A DNA stretch of 64,000 bases from an uncultured Gellertiella sp. (GTDB lineage Bacteria > Pseudomonadota > Alphaproteobacteria > Rhizobiales > Rhizobiaceae): positions 434,001-498,000 of the forward strand of contig NZ_OY735139.1 of the NCBI RefSeq assembly GCF_963457605.1, written 5' to 3'. The notes beneath the pieces are model-generated. The model did no database searches. It was not told where the DNA came from and saw only the letters and a program-made list of their open reading frames with translations. This document shows, in pieces, positions 53,392-62,511 of the stretch; the stretch's first letter is position 1; each line of letters begins with the position of its first letter. A program made the translations under genes and the position numbers.

Positions 53392-54044
53392 CAGAATTCG
53401 ACGCCGAGCTGGCCCTTGATGCCGGAGCGGAAGGGATGCTTCAGCAGTTCCATTTCGGTGGCGAGATCGGCAATCTCGATCAACTCGTCCTTGGCGTTGC
53501 GCCCCGTCAGCACGACATGGGTCATGTGGGGCTTTTCCTCCTGGAGGAAGCGGATGACCTCGTTGATATCGAGATAGTCGTAACGCAGCGCGATATTGAT
53601 CTCGTCGAGCAGCACCATCGAGTTGCGCTCGTTGCGGATCAGGTCCTTGGCTTTTTCCCATGCGGCTTGCGCGGTGGCGATATCGCGGGCCCGGTCCTGG
53701 GTTTCCCAGGTAAAGCCCTCGCCCATGGTGTGGAATTCGCAAAGATCGGCGAAATGCTCTTGGATCAGGTCGCGCTCGCCGGTCGCCCATGCCCCCTTGA
53801 TGAACTGCACGACGGCGCAGGGCTTTTTGGCGGCGATATGGCGGAAGATCATGCCGAAGGCGGCGGAGGACTTGCCCTTGCCCTTGCCGGTATGGACGAT
53901 GATCAGACCCTTCTGGTCGGTCTTCGTCGCCATGATCTTGTCTCGGGCGGCCTTCTTCTTCGCCATCTTGTCCGCATGCCGGGCAAGCTCGGCCTCGGTC
54001 ATCCCGGAAGTATCGATGGCATCGCCAGCCGTTTCGTCGGTCAT
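53391..54044 (-). CDS. cobO: Cob(I)yrinic acid a,c-diamide adenosyltransferase CobO
   Basis: A 217-residue P-loop protein: VHTGKGKGKSSAAFG (51-65), FTWETQDRARD and VLLDEINIALRYDYLDINEV. It adds the adenosyl group to the cobalt after insertion. A Lys/Ala-rich N-terminal extension of about 35 residues is typical of the family. It lies 27 bases after cobN. Confidence 0.94.
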   Translation of the reverse strand: MTDETAGDAIDTSGMTEAELARHADKMAKKKAARDKIMATKTDQKGLIIVHTGKGKGKSSAAFGMIFRHIAAKKPCAVVQFIKGAWATGERDLIQEHFADLCEFHTMGEGFTWETQDRARDIATAQAAWEKAKDLIRNERNSMVLLDEINIALRYDYLDINEVIRFLQEEKPHMTHVVLTGRNAKDELIEIADLATEMELLKHPFRSGIKGQLGVEF

Positions 54045-54071
54045 CTCGTCATCTCCTGCTTGGGGTCCGGA

Positions 54072-57000
54072 TCATTCGGCAGCCGTCGGCTTTTGCCGGG
54101 ATCGGGACAGGCTTTCCAGTTCGAACCGGGCGGAATTGGAACGGGGGTTCCAGAACCCGCGCTCCACCGCCTCGATAAATTTGTCGGCCATTTCCCTGAG
54201 CGCATCGGGGTTCTTTGCCGCCATGAAGTCGCGCACCGCCTCATCCATCACATAGGCCTGGTAGAGGCTTTCGAAATGATGCGGCTCGACGGCCCCCGTG
54301 GTCGCGGCATAGGCGAACAGGAAATCGACCGTGGCGGCGATTTCGAACGCGCCCTTGTAGCCGTGGCGCATCACGCCGGCGATCCATTTCGGATTGGCCG
54401 CCCTGCCCCGCACCACCCGGCCGATTTCTTCCCCGAGCGTCCTGACAACCGGCTTTTCCGGCCGGGAATGGTCGTTGTGATAGAGTGTCGGGCGGGCCCC
54501 GGTGACGGCCTCGACCGCCGCCGACATGCCGCCCTGGAATTGGTAGTAGTCGTCGCTGTCGAGAATGTCGTGCTCGCGATTGTCCTGGTTCTGGATCACC
54601 GCCTGCACCGATTTCAGCTGTTCCTCGAACAGGCCGCGCTCGGCCTGACCTTCCTCGTCCGCCCCATAGGCATAGCCGCCCCAGACCAGATAGGCCTCGG
54701 CGAGATCCGCGCGGCTTTCCCAGCCCTTCTCGTCGATCAGCGCCTGCAATCCCGCGCCATAGGCCCCCGGCTTCGACCCGAAGACCCGGTAGCCCGCCCG
54801 CCGCGCCGCACCTTTGGCATCGAGACCTTCGGCCATCAGCCGCGCCGTCTCCTTGCGCATGCGGGCGGCAATCGGGTTGTCATCCGCATCCTCCTCCAGC
54901 GCGCCGACAGCCCGGATCGCCTTGTCGAGGAGGGCGATCTGTTCGGGGAAGGCATCGCGGAAGAAGCCGGAAATCCGAAACGTGACATCGACGCGCGGAC
55001 GGCCAAGCATTGCCTGGGTGATGATTTCATAGCCGGTCACCCGGCGCGAGGTCATGTCCCAGACCGGCTTGACGCCGATCAGCGCCAGCGCCTGGGCGAT
55101 ATCGTCGCCGCCGGTGCGCATGTTGGAGGTGCCCCAGGCGGTCAGCCCGAAGCTCACCGGCCATTCGCCATGATCCTGGACATAGCGGGTGATCAGCAGT
55201 TCCGCCGACTTCCGGCCCAGCTCATAGGCGGCGGGCGTCGGCACGGCACGGCTGTCGACCGAATAGAAATTGCGGCCCGTCGGCAACACGTCAGGCCGCC
55301 CCCGGGTCGGTGCGCCGGACGGTCCGGGCGGCACGAAGCGCCCGTCAAGCCCTGCCAGCAAGCCTGCGATTTCCGCCGGTCCGGAGGCAAGCACCGAGGG
55401 CATCAGCTTCTCGCGGATTTCGGCCAGCACCAGCTGCGTGTTTTCCCAGCTGTGAGGGCAGTCGATCTCGCCGCTGACCAGCTTTCCGGCCAGCATCTCG
55501 ATCCGCTCCACCGTATCGCCCGCACTGCGCCAGGGGGCCGTATCGATATCGGCAAGGATCACCGGTCGCGCGCCGGTCCATGCGGCGGCCATGTCGCAGT
55601 CGAGGGGGTCGAAGGGCGTGGTGCCAGCGAGATTCCCCACACCCTCCAGCCCATCCGCCGCAATCGCACGCTGCAGGCTCTGGTCCCGCCCCTCGCCCAG
55701 CCCGCGCGGCACGCGGGCAAGGGCGACGGTAAGGTCGGTGAGCATCTGGCCCGATGGCGAAACACCGAAAATGTGCAGGCCGTCGCGGATCTGCATTTCC
55801 TTGAGGTCGCAGAGATAGGCGTCGAGCTTTTCCAGCGCCTTGTCTTCGCTCTCGCCCTTCTCGATGCCCGCGTCGCGGTCAAGGCCGATATCGGCGACGA
55901 GTTCGAGGATCTGCTTGCGCAGCAGCCGCAGACGGCGGGGATCGCCGCCCGAGGCCTCATAATATTCGTCGACCAGCGCTTCGAGATCCTTGAGCGGCCC
56001 GTAGCTCTCCGCCCGGGTCAAGGGCGGGGTGAGATGGCCGATGATGACGGCGGCGGCGCGGCGCTTGGCCTGCGTGCCCTCGCCGGGATCATTGACGATG
56101 AAGGGATAGAGATGCGGCATCGGCCCGAACACCGCTTCGGGATAGCAGGTTTCCGACAGCGCCAGCGACTTGCCCGGCAGCCATTCCATATTGCCATGCT
56201 TGCCCATGTGAATGACCGCATCGGCCCCGAAGCTCCGGCGGATCCAGGCATAGAAGGCGAGATAGCCGTGCGGCGGCACCAGATCCGGCGAATGATAGGT
56301 TTCCTTCGGATCGATATTGTAGCCGCGCGCAGGCTGTATCCCGACCACCACCTTGCCAAACCGCGCCAGCGGCAGCGCAAACAGCCCGCCGGCAAAAAAC
56401 GCATCCTCCTCCGGCCCGCCCCAGCGGGCGGTGACTTCATCCTGAATCTGAACCGGAAGAGTGGCGAAGAAGTCGTTGTATTGATTCAGCGGCAGGGTTT
56501 CGCGGATCAGGCGGGAGGTGGGAAGCGGGGTGTCGCTCGTTGCTGACCCGCCCCCCTCTGGCCGCTCGCTTGAGGCGGGCGCATCCTCCACCGCCGGTGC
56601 CCCGTTGGTTGGTCCCTCCATCAGGTAATGGATCAGCCCGTCCCCCGTCTCCGGATAACCATCGACGGCATAGCCCGCTGCCCGCATGGCGTTCAGCACT
56701 TCGACGGTGCCGGCCGGGGTGTCGAGGCCGACGCCGTTGCCGAGGCGGCCGTCGCGGTTGGGGTAGTTGGCAAGCACGATCGCCACATGCCGCTCTGCCG
56801 CCGGGCGACGGCGCAGCTTCGCCCAGTTGGCGGCGAGCCTTGCCACATAGGCCATGCGGCCCGCATGCGGTTCGCTGGAAACGATATTGGCTTCCACATC
56901 GGCATCAAAGCGCCTGGCGGCCTTGAAGGAGACGGCGCGCGACAGGATGCGGCCATCAACCTCCGGCAGCGAGACATTCATGCCGAGATCGCGGGCGGAC

Positions 57001-57932
57001 AGCCCTTGCGCCGAAGCTTCCCAGGCCTGCTTCGACGAGGCGGAGAAGATGGCCTGCAGCACCACGGAGCCGGAGGATTCCAGCACGGTCGGCTTGCGGT
57101 TGGCACCCGGCGCCGAGACGGCAAAACCGGTCGAATTGATCACCACTTCCGGCAGCGCCTTGGCGAAGGTCGAGCGCAATGTCGCGATGCAGTCGCCATC
57201 CTTCAGGCTGTAGGCAAAGACCGGCAGGGGCCGGAGCCCCTCGGCTTCCAGCGCCTCGATCATCGCCTCGACGGGTTTCGTCTCGCCGGATTGCACCAGC
57301 GCCCGGTAGAAGGAAATCGCGACCGTGCCCTTTGCCTCCTGCGACGGGCCGACCTTTTCCAGCCAGTCGCGAAACCGGATGACGCCCTCGCCCGGCCACC
57401 AGATCCCGGCCTTGGCGAGCGGCACGGCAGGTGCCGGCCTTTCCGCACCGCTCAGCATCGCCGAAGCATAGGCAAGGAAGGCGCGGCTGTTGTCGTCGCC
57501 GCCCTCGATCAGATAGGTCCAGAGCGCATTCAGATCCTCAAGCCCGATATTGGACCACGGCACCAGCCCCGGATCGGGCTTGGAATCGCCCGGCACCACG
57601 GCAATTTGCGCACCGTAACGGGCAGCGGCCGCATGCAGGGCTTCAAGCGCATACTGGAAATAGCTGGCACCGCCCAGGGGTCGCACCACGATCAGCCTGG
57701 CATGCCGTGCCGTGCGCTCGACATAGGTATCGACAGACATCGGATGCTTCAGCGACAGCAGGCTTGCGACCCGCAAGGTGTGGCCGGTATTCAGCTGCCG
57801 GTGGGCATTGGCGATGGCGGCAAGCTCCGTGTCCGCCGCAGAGAGGAACAGGATATCGGCGGGCGACTGGCCAAGATCGATGGCCTCGTCCCCGTCCGAA
57901 ATCGTTCCCTTCTGGGCGAGCAGCAGATGCAT
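54072..57932 (-). CDS. cobN: Cobaltochelatase subunit CobN
   Basis: A 1286-residue magnesium-chelatase-H-type subunit that binds hydrogenobyrinic acid a,c-diamide; the length is normal for CobN. Seen: VIHMGKHGNMEWLPGKSLAL, PTGRNFYSVDSRAVPTPAAY, and WGTSNMRTGGDDIAQALALI, all well-conserved. It needs CobS and CobT, which are not in this window. It follows cobW by three bases. Confidence 0.96.
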   Translation of the reverse strand: MHLLLAQKGTISDGDEAIDLGQSPADILFLSAADTELAAIANAHRQLNTGHTLRVASLLSLKHPMSVDTYVERTARHARLIVVRPLGGASYFQYALEALHAAAARYGAQIAVVPGDSKPDPGLVPWSNIGLEDLNALWTYLIEGGDDNSRAFLAYASAMLSGAERPAPAVPLAKAGIWWPGEGVIRFRDWLEKVGPSQEAKGTVAISFYRALVQSGETKPVEAMIEALEAEGLRPLPVFAYSLKDGDCIATLRSTFAKALPEVVINSTGFAVSAPGANRKPTVLESSGSVVLQAIFSASSKQAWEASAQGLSARDLGMNVSLPEVDGRILSRAVSFKAARRFDADVEANIVSSEPHAGRMAYVARLAANWAKLRRRPAAERHVAIVLANYPNRDGRLGNGVGLDTPAGTVEVLNAMRAAGYAVDGYPETGDGLIHYLMEGPTNGAPAVEDAPASSERPEGGGSATSDTPLPTSRLIRETLPLNQYNDFFATLPVQIQDEVTARWGGPEEDAFFAGGLFALPLARFGKVVVGIQPARGYNIDPKETYHSPDLVPPHGYLAFYAWIRRSFGADAVIHMGKHGNMEWLPGKSLALSETCYPEAVFGPMPHLYPFIVNDPGEGTQAKRRAAAVIIGHLTPPLTRAESYGPLKDLEALVDEYYEASGGDPRRLRLLRKQILELVADIGLDRDAGIEKGESEDKALEKLDAYLCDLKEMQIRDGLHIFGVSPSGQMLTDLTVALARVPRGLGEGRDQSLQRAIAADGLEGVGNLAGTTPFDPLDCDMAAAWTGARPVILADIDTAPWRSAGDTVERIEMLAGKLVSGEIDCPHSWENTQLVLAEIREKLMPSVLASGPAEIAGLLAGLDGRFVPPGPSGAPTRGRPDVLPTGRNFYSVDSRAVPTPAAYELGRKSAELLITRYVQDHGEWPVSFGLTAWGTSNMRTGGDDIAQALALIGVKPVWDMTSRRVTGYEIITQAMLGRPRVDVTFRISGFFRDAFPEQIALLDKAIRAVGALEEDADDNPIAARMRKETARLMAEGLDAKGAARRAGYRVFGSKPGAYGAGLQALIDEKGWESRADLAEAYLVWGGYAYGADEEGQAERGLFEEQLKSVQAVIQNQDNREHDILDSDDYYQFQGGMSAAVEAVTGARPTLYHNDHSRPEKPVVRTLGEEIGRVVRGRAANPKWIAGVMRHGYKGAFEIAATVDFLFAYAATTGAVEPHHFESLYQAYVMDEAVRDFMAAKNPDALREMADKFIEAVERGFWNPRSNSARFELESLSRSRQKPTAAE

Positions 57933-57935
57933 GGA

Positions 57936-59006
57936 TCAGAGCCCTGCCAGCGCGCCGCGCACGGCGGTTTCATCGATGTCATGCAGCGCGATCACCACCA
58001 GACGGGTGGCGCGGACTTCGCCCGGTGCCCAGGCCCGGTCGAAATAATGCTCGATGCGGCTGCCGACCGCCTGGATAACGAGCCGCATCGGCTTGCCCGG
58101 CACATCGGCAAAGCCCTTCAGCCGCAGGATGTCATGCTGGCCGATGACGCCCTTCAGGCCTTCGGCGAAGGCTGCGGGATCGCTGACCGGCCCAAGCTCG
58201 GCCACGAAGCTTTCGAATTCGTCGTGGTCATGGTCGTGGTGATGCTCGACACCCTCTTCATGCAGGGCCTCGTGCTCCAGTTCGTGGTGCGATTTGCGGT
58301 TGTCGATGTCGGCTTCGGTGCCGACGCCGAGACCGAGCAGGACGGAAGCCGGGACATCGCCATTGCGGGCCTCGATCATCGTCGGCTTGCGGTGGATGCG
58401 GGCGGCGACTTCGGCGCGCACGGCGGCAAGGCCGGCGGCATCGATCAGGTCGGTCTTGTTGAGCACGATCAGGTCGGCGCAGGTCAGCTGGTCCTCGAAC
58501 AGTTCCTCAAGCGGGCTTTCGTGGTCGAGCCCCTCGTCCTCGACGCGCAGCGCATCGACGCGGTCGTGATCATCGGCAAAGCGTCCGGCGGCAACGGCGG
58601 CGCTGTCGACCACGGTCACCACGCCATCGACCGTCACCTGGGTGCGGATCTCCGGCCAGTTGAAGGCGGCGACCAGCGGCTGCGGCAGGGCGAGGCCGGA
58701 GGTTTCGATGACGATATGGTCCGGACGGTCCTTGCGCTCCAGCAGCTTCATCATCGTCGGCACGAAATCATCGGCCACGGTGCAGCAGATGCAGCCATTG
58801 GTAAGCTCGATAATGTCGTCCTCGGTGCAGTTTTCCGCGCCGCAGCCCTTCAGCACGTCGCCATCGACCCCGAGATCGCCGAATTCGTTGATGATCAGGG
58901 CAATCTTCCTGCCGCCCGCATTGGTGAGCAGGTTGCGGATCATCGTCGTCTTGCCCGCACCGAGAAAGCCGGTGATCACGGTGGCGGGGATCTTTTCCTT
59001 GAACAT
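57936..59006 (-). CDS. cobW: CobW, G3E GTPase metallochaperone for cobalt insertion
   Basis: A 356-residue G3E GTPase: P-loop TGFLGAGKTT (12-21), metal motif CICC (72-75) after TNG, GTP specificity VLNKTD, and a His-rich stretch SHHELEHEALHEEGVEHHHD (about 233-252). It probably delivers cobalt to the CobN chelatase. It lies four bases after cobP and three before cobN. Confidence 0.95.
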   Translation of the reverse strand: MFKEKIPATVITGFLGAGKTTMIRNLLTNAGGRKIALIINEFGDLGVDGDVLKGCGAENCTEDDIIELTNGCICCTVADDFVPTMMKLLERKDRPDHIVIETSGLALPQPLVAAFNWPEIRTQVTVDGVVTVVDSAAVAAGRFADDHDRVDALRVEDEGLDHESPLEELFEDQLTCADLIVLNKTDLIDAAGLAAVRAEVAARIHRKPTMIEARNGDVPASVLLGLGVGTEADIDNRKSHHELEHEALHEEGVEHHHDHDHDEFESFVAELGPVSDPAAFAEGLKGVIGQHDILRLKGFADVPGKPMRLVIQAVGSRIEHYFDRAWAPGEVRATRLVVIALHDIDETAVRGALAGL

Positions 59007-59010
59007 CAGT

Positions 59011-59535
59011 TCAACCCTTCATCTTCAGCGGCAAACCTGCCGCAATAAAATAGACCTCGTCCGCGATGGCGGCGATCATCTGGTGCAGCCGGCCGGCGTG
59101 GTCGCGAAACACCCGCGCCATGCGGTTTTCCGGCACGATGCCGAGGCCGACCTCGTTGGTGACGAACACCAGCCTGGCGCGGGCACGTGCCACGAAAGCT
59201 GCAAGGCTGGCAAATTCTGCTGCCATGTCCCGCTCCTCCAGCATCAGGTTGGTGACCCAGAGGGTGAGGCAATCGACCAGCACGATATTTTCAGGCGCAT
59301 CGATGGCAACAAGCGCGCTGACCAGATCCACCGGCTCTTCGACCGTCACCCAGCCGGGGCCGCGGTCGTCGCGGTGCTTGTCGATGCGCGCCCGCATTTC
59401 CTCGTCCCAGGCCCTGCCGGTCGCCAGATAATGGCGCCCGAGGCCGGAAGACAGGACAAGATCCTCGGCAAAGCGGGATTTTCCGGAACGCGCGCCGCCC
59501 AGTACCAGGACGGCACCGGGCGACGTCGATGTCAT
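59011..59535 (-). CDS. cobP: Bifunctional adenosylcobinamide kinase/guanylyltransferase CobP (CobU)
   Basis: A 174-residue P-loop enzyme: [14 protein letters not shown] (10-23), [25 protein letters not shown] and [12 protein letters not shown], all CobU/CobP hallmarks. It phosphorylates and guanylates adenosylcobinamide. The start overlaps the cbtA stop by four bases; a longer upstream frame would invade cbtA. Confidence 0.94.
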   Translation of the reverse strand: MTSTSPGAVLVLGGARSGKSRFAEDLVLSSGLGRHYLATGRAWDEEMRARIDKHRDDRGPGWVTVEEPVDLVSALVAIDAPENIVLVDCLTLWVTNLMLEERDMAAEFASLAAFVARARARLVFVTNEVGLGIVPENRMARVFRDHAGRLHQMIAAIADEVYFIAAGLPLKMKG

Positions 59536-60344
59536 CGGGCAACCTTTTCCATTCTGGCGTTGAGATAGCCGAGAATGAGGCCGAGCGATAGCCACATGAC
59601 GAGGGCAGCACCCAGTGCCGCCACCGCGAATTCCGAGGCGAGAACCGCCGGAACCGCCGTTTCGATGGTGGGCGGCTGCGGCGCACCCCAGACATGGGGG
59701 CTGAGGATCATGAGCAGGCCGATGATCCTCGCGGCAAGTTCATCGCGAAAGGCGATGAGGCCGATACCGCCAACCGACAGCACGATGGTCGCCACCCACC
59801 AGATCTGGCGGCTGGCGAGATCGGCAGCCGGAAAGCCCGGAAGCTCCGGCGGCAGGCCAAGTGCAGGCAGGAACTGCACGGCCAGCCAGCCGCAGGCGCC
59901 CCAGGCGAGGCCGTTCCCGACGGTGACCGGCTTGCCGAGCAACAGGCTGACGGCCATCAGCAGCAACGCATAGCCACCGGCGGCGACAAGATTTGCCCCG
60001 AGCGTTGCGGCAAACCGGCTGAGGCCGAACAGGATGCCGCCCTCTTCGTGCTCGCCCATGTGATGCGCGTGGGATTCAGCTGCAGGCGCGGCTTCAGCAG
60101 CAGGAGCAACCCCGGTTGCCGGTGTGGATAGAGTTGCGGGTGAAGACTGGTTATCCATCTGACCCATGGACATCGAAGACATGCTCGCGCCATGCTGGGT
60201 CATATCCCCAGCAGGCGCTTGCTTGTCTTCATATTCCTCTGCATGCAGGATCAAGGGTACGACCCTTGCCTGCTGCACGACGGTCATCAGGATCCCCGCC
60301 ATCACCCCGGCCACCAGAGCGGCCAGGAGATGTCTGGTAATCAT
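59532..60344 (-). CDS. cbtA: Cobalt transporter subunit CbtA
   Basis: A 270-residue membrane protein with about six helices, beginning [21 protein letters not shown] His-, Met-rich hydrophilic loop (about 47-101, e.g. [12 protein letters not shown] and [10 protein letters not shown]) follows the first helix and likely faces the periplasm. CbtA is predicted to import cobalt with CbtB; the riboswitch upstream supports that. Confidence 0.92.
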   Translation of the reverse strand: MITRHLLAALVAGVMAGILMTVVQQARVVPLILHAEEYEDKQAPAGDMTQHGASMSSMSMGQMDNQSSPATLSTPATGVAPAAEAAPAAESHAHHMGEHEEGGILFGLSRFAATLGANLVAAGGYALLLMAVSLLLGKPVTVGNGLAWGACGWLAVQFLPALGLPPELPGFPAADLASRQIWWVATIVLSVGGIGLIAFRDELAARIIGLLMILSPHVWGAPQPPTIETAVPAVLASEFAVAALGAALVMWLSLGLILGYLNARMEKVAR

Positions 60345-60362
60345 GACTGTTTCCCTTGGCGA

Positions 60363-60539
60363 TTAATGGCAGGGGAAACCGAGCGAATGACGGGTGTCAT
60401 GCGCGGTGTCGTGAAGCGAAGCGGAATGGGCAAGGCCCACGCCGAACACCAGGAATGCGCCCAGCATAAGCGAGAGCACGCCTGCGACCATACGATCGTT
60501 CAGAGAAAGGGTTTTGGTAGTGGTTACTGCATGTGCCAT
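60363..60539 (-). CDS. cbtB: Cobalt transporter subunit CbtB
   Basis: A 58-residue protein with one membrane helix (about 18-38, VAGVLSLMLGAFLVFGVGLA) and a C-terminal His-rich tail HDTAHDTRHSLGFPCH, the CbtB signature. The ATG at 60539 has GGAGG five bases upstream; the longer frame from 60680 reads into riboswitch sequence. First gene of the cobalt/cobalamin operon. Confidence 0.93.
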   Translation of the reverse strand: MAHAVTTTKTLSLNDRMVAGVLSLMLGAFLVFGVGLAHSASLHDTAHDTRHSLGFPCH

Positions 60540-60604
60540 GACAACCTCCGTGCTGGCATCGGGAGAAATCCTTCCCCCAAGGTTTGGGCTTTGCGCCCGG
60601 CACG

Positions 60605-60945
60605 GTTGGCAGGTCTCCTGGCTCGCAGCTATCGGCAACGCCCCCTTGCGAGGGGTTTGCTGCCTTCGGCTCTCTCTCACCTTCCCGAAGCTTCACGACA
60701 CAGGAAGAGGTGGACGATTCGTAGACTTGAGGCGTCCGGCCCCGGCAAATCCTGTGCCACTCCAGTGGCTTTTCCCGCCCGATCCGGCATTGCACGCCTG
60801 CACCATGCAGGACGCGGCAAGACCCGCAGTCAACACGGGATGAAAGACCCTCGCCGCTCTACAGTCGCGGGGTCGGCTGTGATCCGAGTGCCCTGTATGG
60901 GTCCACTCTTCACATTCCCTATCACTTTCCGGAAAGACCTGGTGC
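60605..60945 (-). ncRNA. Adenosylcobalamin riboswitch (B12 box leader of cbtB operon)
   Basis: On the minus strand the aptamer landmarks appear in order: AGGTC of P1 near 60939, GGGAATGTG (about 60920), GACCCCGCGACTGTAGAG (60857-60874), GCCACTGG (60762-60769), GGGAAGGTGAGAGAGAGCC (about 60690), and the B12 box AGCCAGGAGACCTGCC ending at 60608, which closes P1 with AGGTC. At about 340 bases it is longer than most, from extra hairpins before GCCACTGG. It should repress cbtB onward when AdoCbl is bound. Confidence 0.93.
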
Positions 60946-60973
60946 TTTCGCGGAAACCATCCGTATGGTCCGA

Positions 60974-61002
60974 CACTTAAATTCTCCGCCAAACCAAGTC
61001 AA
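60974..61002 (-). promoter_or_regulatory. Putative promoter of the riboswitch-led operon
   Basis: On the minus strand TTGACT (60997-61002) and TAAGTG (60974-60979) are 17 bases apart, and a start about seven bases on would put the 5' end just before the riboswitch aptamer. The -10 match is weak. Confidence 0.4.
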
Positions 61003-61044
61003 TGCATCCGGACGGCGGGCCATGTCGCATCCGGGACCGCAATC

Positions 61045-62511
61045 TCACGATTGCCCCAGCAACTGGTCGAGCCAGCGGGGATCAAGCCGCGATTCCAGCT
61101 CGGCGGCGAGATCATCGAGCGCCCGGTCGACAGTGTCGCGGTAGGACTGCCGCTCCCCGACGATGCCGAGACCGGCCAGCAGGCCCTGCCGGTAGCCGTC
61201 ATTGGCAAAGATGCCGTGCAGATAGGTGCCCATGATCCGGCCATCGGCAGACATTGCCCCGTCAGGACGATTGCCGATCCGGACCGGCGGACGGGCGCAA
61301 TCCGCCCCCTCCGTCACCCCAAGATGGATTTCATAGCCGGACAGCGGCACGTCATGCTGCAGCGACCAGGCCTCGCTGTTGCGCACCGTCTTTTCCGGTG
61401 CCATGTCGGTCTCGACATCAAGCAGGCCGAGCCCATCCGTCTCGCGTTCGCCGCCCTCGATCCCCAGCGGATCGCGCACCACACGCCCCAACATCTGATA
61501 GCCACCGCAGATGCCGATAACATGCCCGCCGCGCTTCACATGGGCGGCAATATCCCGGTCCCAGCCCTGCTGGCGCAGATCGAGAAGGTCGCCGATGGTC
61601 GACTTCGAGCCGGGGATGATGACGAGGCCGGCATCGGCAGGCAGCGGCTCGCCCGGACGCACGAAGACGAGGTCGACATCACCCTCGGATTTCAGCGGAT
61701 CGAGATCGTCGAAATTGGCGATGCGGGAAAGAACCGGCACGGCGATCTTCAGCGCCCTGCCCTCGGGCCGCGCCAGACGCTCCAGCACCACCGAATCCTC
61801 CGGCGGCAGCCGACCGGCGCTTTTCAGCCATGGCACCACGCCGAAGCAGGACCAGCCGGTATGCTGGTGGATGGCCTTCAGCCCATCGTCGAAAAGCGAC
61901 ACATCGCCCCGGAATTTGTTGATCAGGTAGCCGGTGATCATGGCGCGGTCTTCGGCGGACAAGATGGCATGGGTGCCGACCAGCGAGGCGATCACCCCGC
62001 CCCGGTCGATGTCCCCCACCAGCACCACCGGCACATGAGCCCTGGTGGCAAAGCCCATGTTGGCGATGTCGCCGACGCGCAGGTTGATTTCGGCGGGGGA
62101 CCCCGCCCCTTCCACCACGACGAGATCGGCAGCTTCCGCAAGACCTTCGAAACTCTCCAGAACCGCCTGCATCAGCTGCGGTTTCAGCCGCTGGTAATCG
62201 CGCCCCTTCGCCTGTCCCCAGACCTTGCCATGCAGAATGATCTGGCTGCCGGTTTCCGATTGCGGCTTGAGGAGGACCGGGTTCATGTGGACGGAGGACG
62301 GCGTGCGGCAGGCCCAGGCCTGCAGCCACTGCGCCCGGCCGATCTCGCCGCCATCGTCGGAGACGGCGGCGTTGTTCGACATGTTCTGCGGCTTGAAGGG
62401 CCGGACTTTCAGGCCCCGGTTGGCCGCAATGCGACACAGGCCCGCGACAAGCACGGTCTTGCCGACATCCGAGCCGGTGCCCTGCAGCATGATGGTTCTG
62501 GACTTCCGCAC
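61045..62511 (-). CDS. cobQ: Cobyric acid synthase CobQ
   Basis: A 488-residue amidotransferase: LQGTGSDVGKTVLVAGLCR near the N-terminus, FKPQNMSNNAAVS, and a C-terminal glutaminase domain with the nucleophile in VIGICGGYQMLG (about 332) and GTYLHGIF (about 432). It amidates four carboxyls. GTG at 62511 is chosen for a GGGAG ribosome site seven bases upstream and the RTIMLQGTG context; ATG at 62490 is an alternative. It is transcribed toward the riboswitch-led operon but separated by it. Confidence 0.92.
   Translation of the reverse strand: MRKSRTIMLQGTGSDVGKTVLVAGLCRIAANRGLKVRPFKPQNMSNNAAVSDDGGEIGRAQWLQAWACRTPSSVHMNPVLLKPQSETGSQIILHGKVWGQAKGRDYQRLKPQLMQAVLESFEGLAEAADLVVVEGAGSPAEINLRVGDIANMGFATRAHVPVVLVGDIDRGGVIASLVGTHAILSAEDRAMITGYLINKFRGDVSLFDDGLKAIHQHTGWSCFGVVPWLKSAGRLPPEDSVVLERLARPEGRALKIAVPVLSRIANFDDLDPLKSEGDVDLVFVRPGEPLPADAGLVIIPGSKSTIGDLLDLRQQGWDRDIAAHVKRGGHVIGICGGYQMLGRVVRDPLGIEGGERETDGLGLLDVETDMAPEKTVRNSEAWSLQHDVPLSGYEIHLGVTEGADCARPPVRIGNRPDGAMSADGRIMGTYLHGIFANDGYRQGLLAGLGIVGERQSYRDTVDRALDDLAAELESRLDPRWLDQLLGQS

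Noticed and set aside
53436-56546. A 1036-codon open frame on the plus strand opposite cobN and cobO
   Set aside because: It is an antisense shadow of high-GC genes; the minus-strand proteins are clearly CobN and CobO, and the plus-strand product is Arg/Gly/His rich with no domain.
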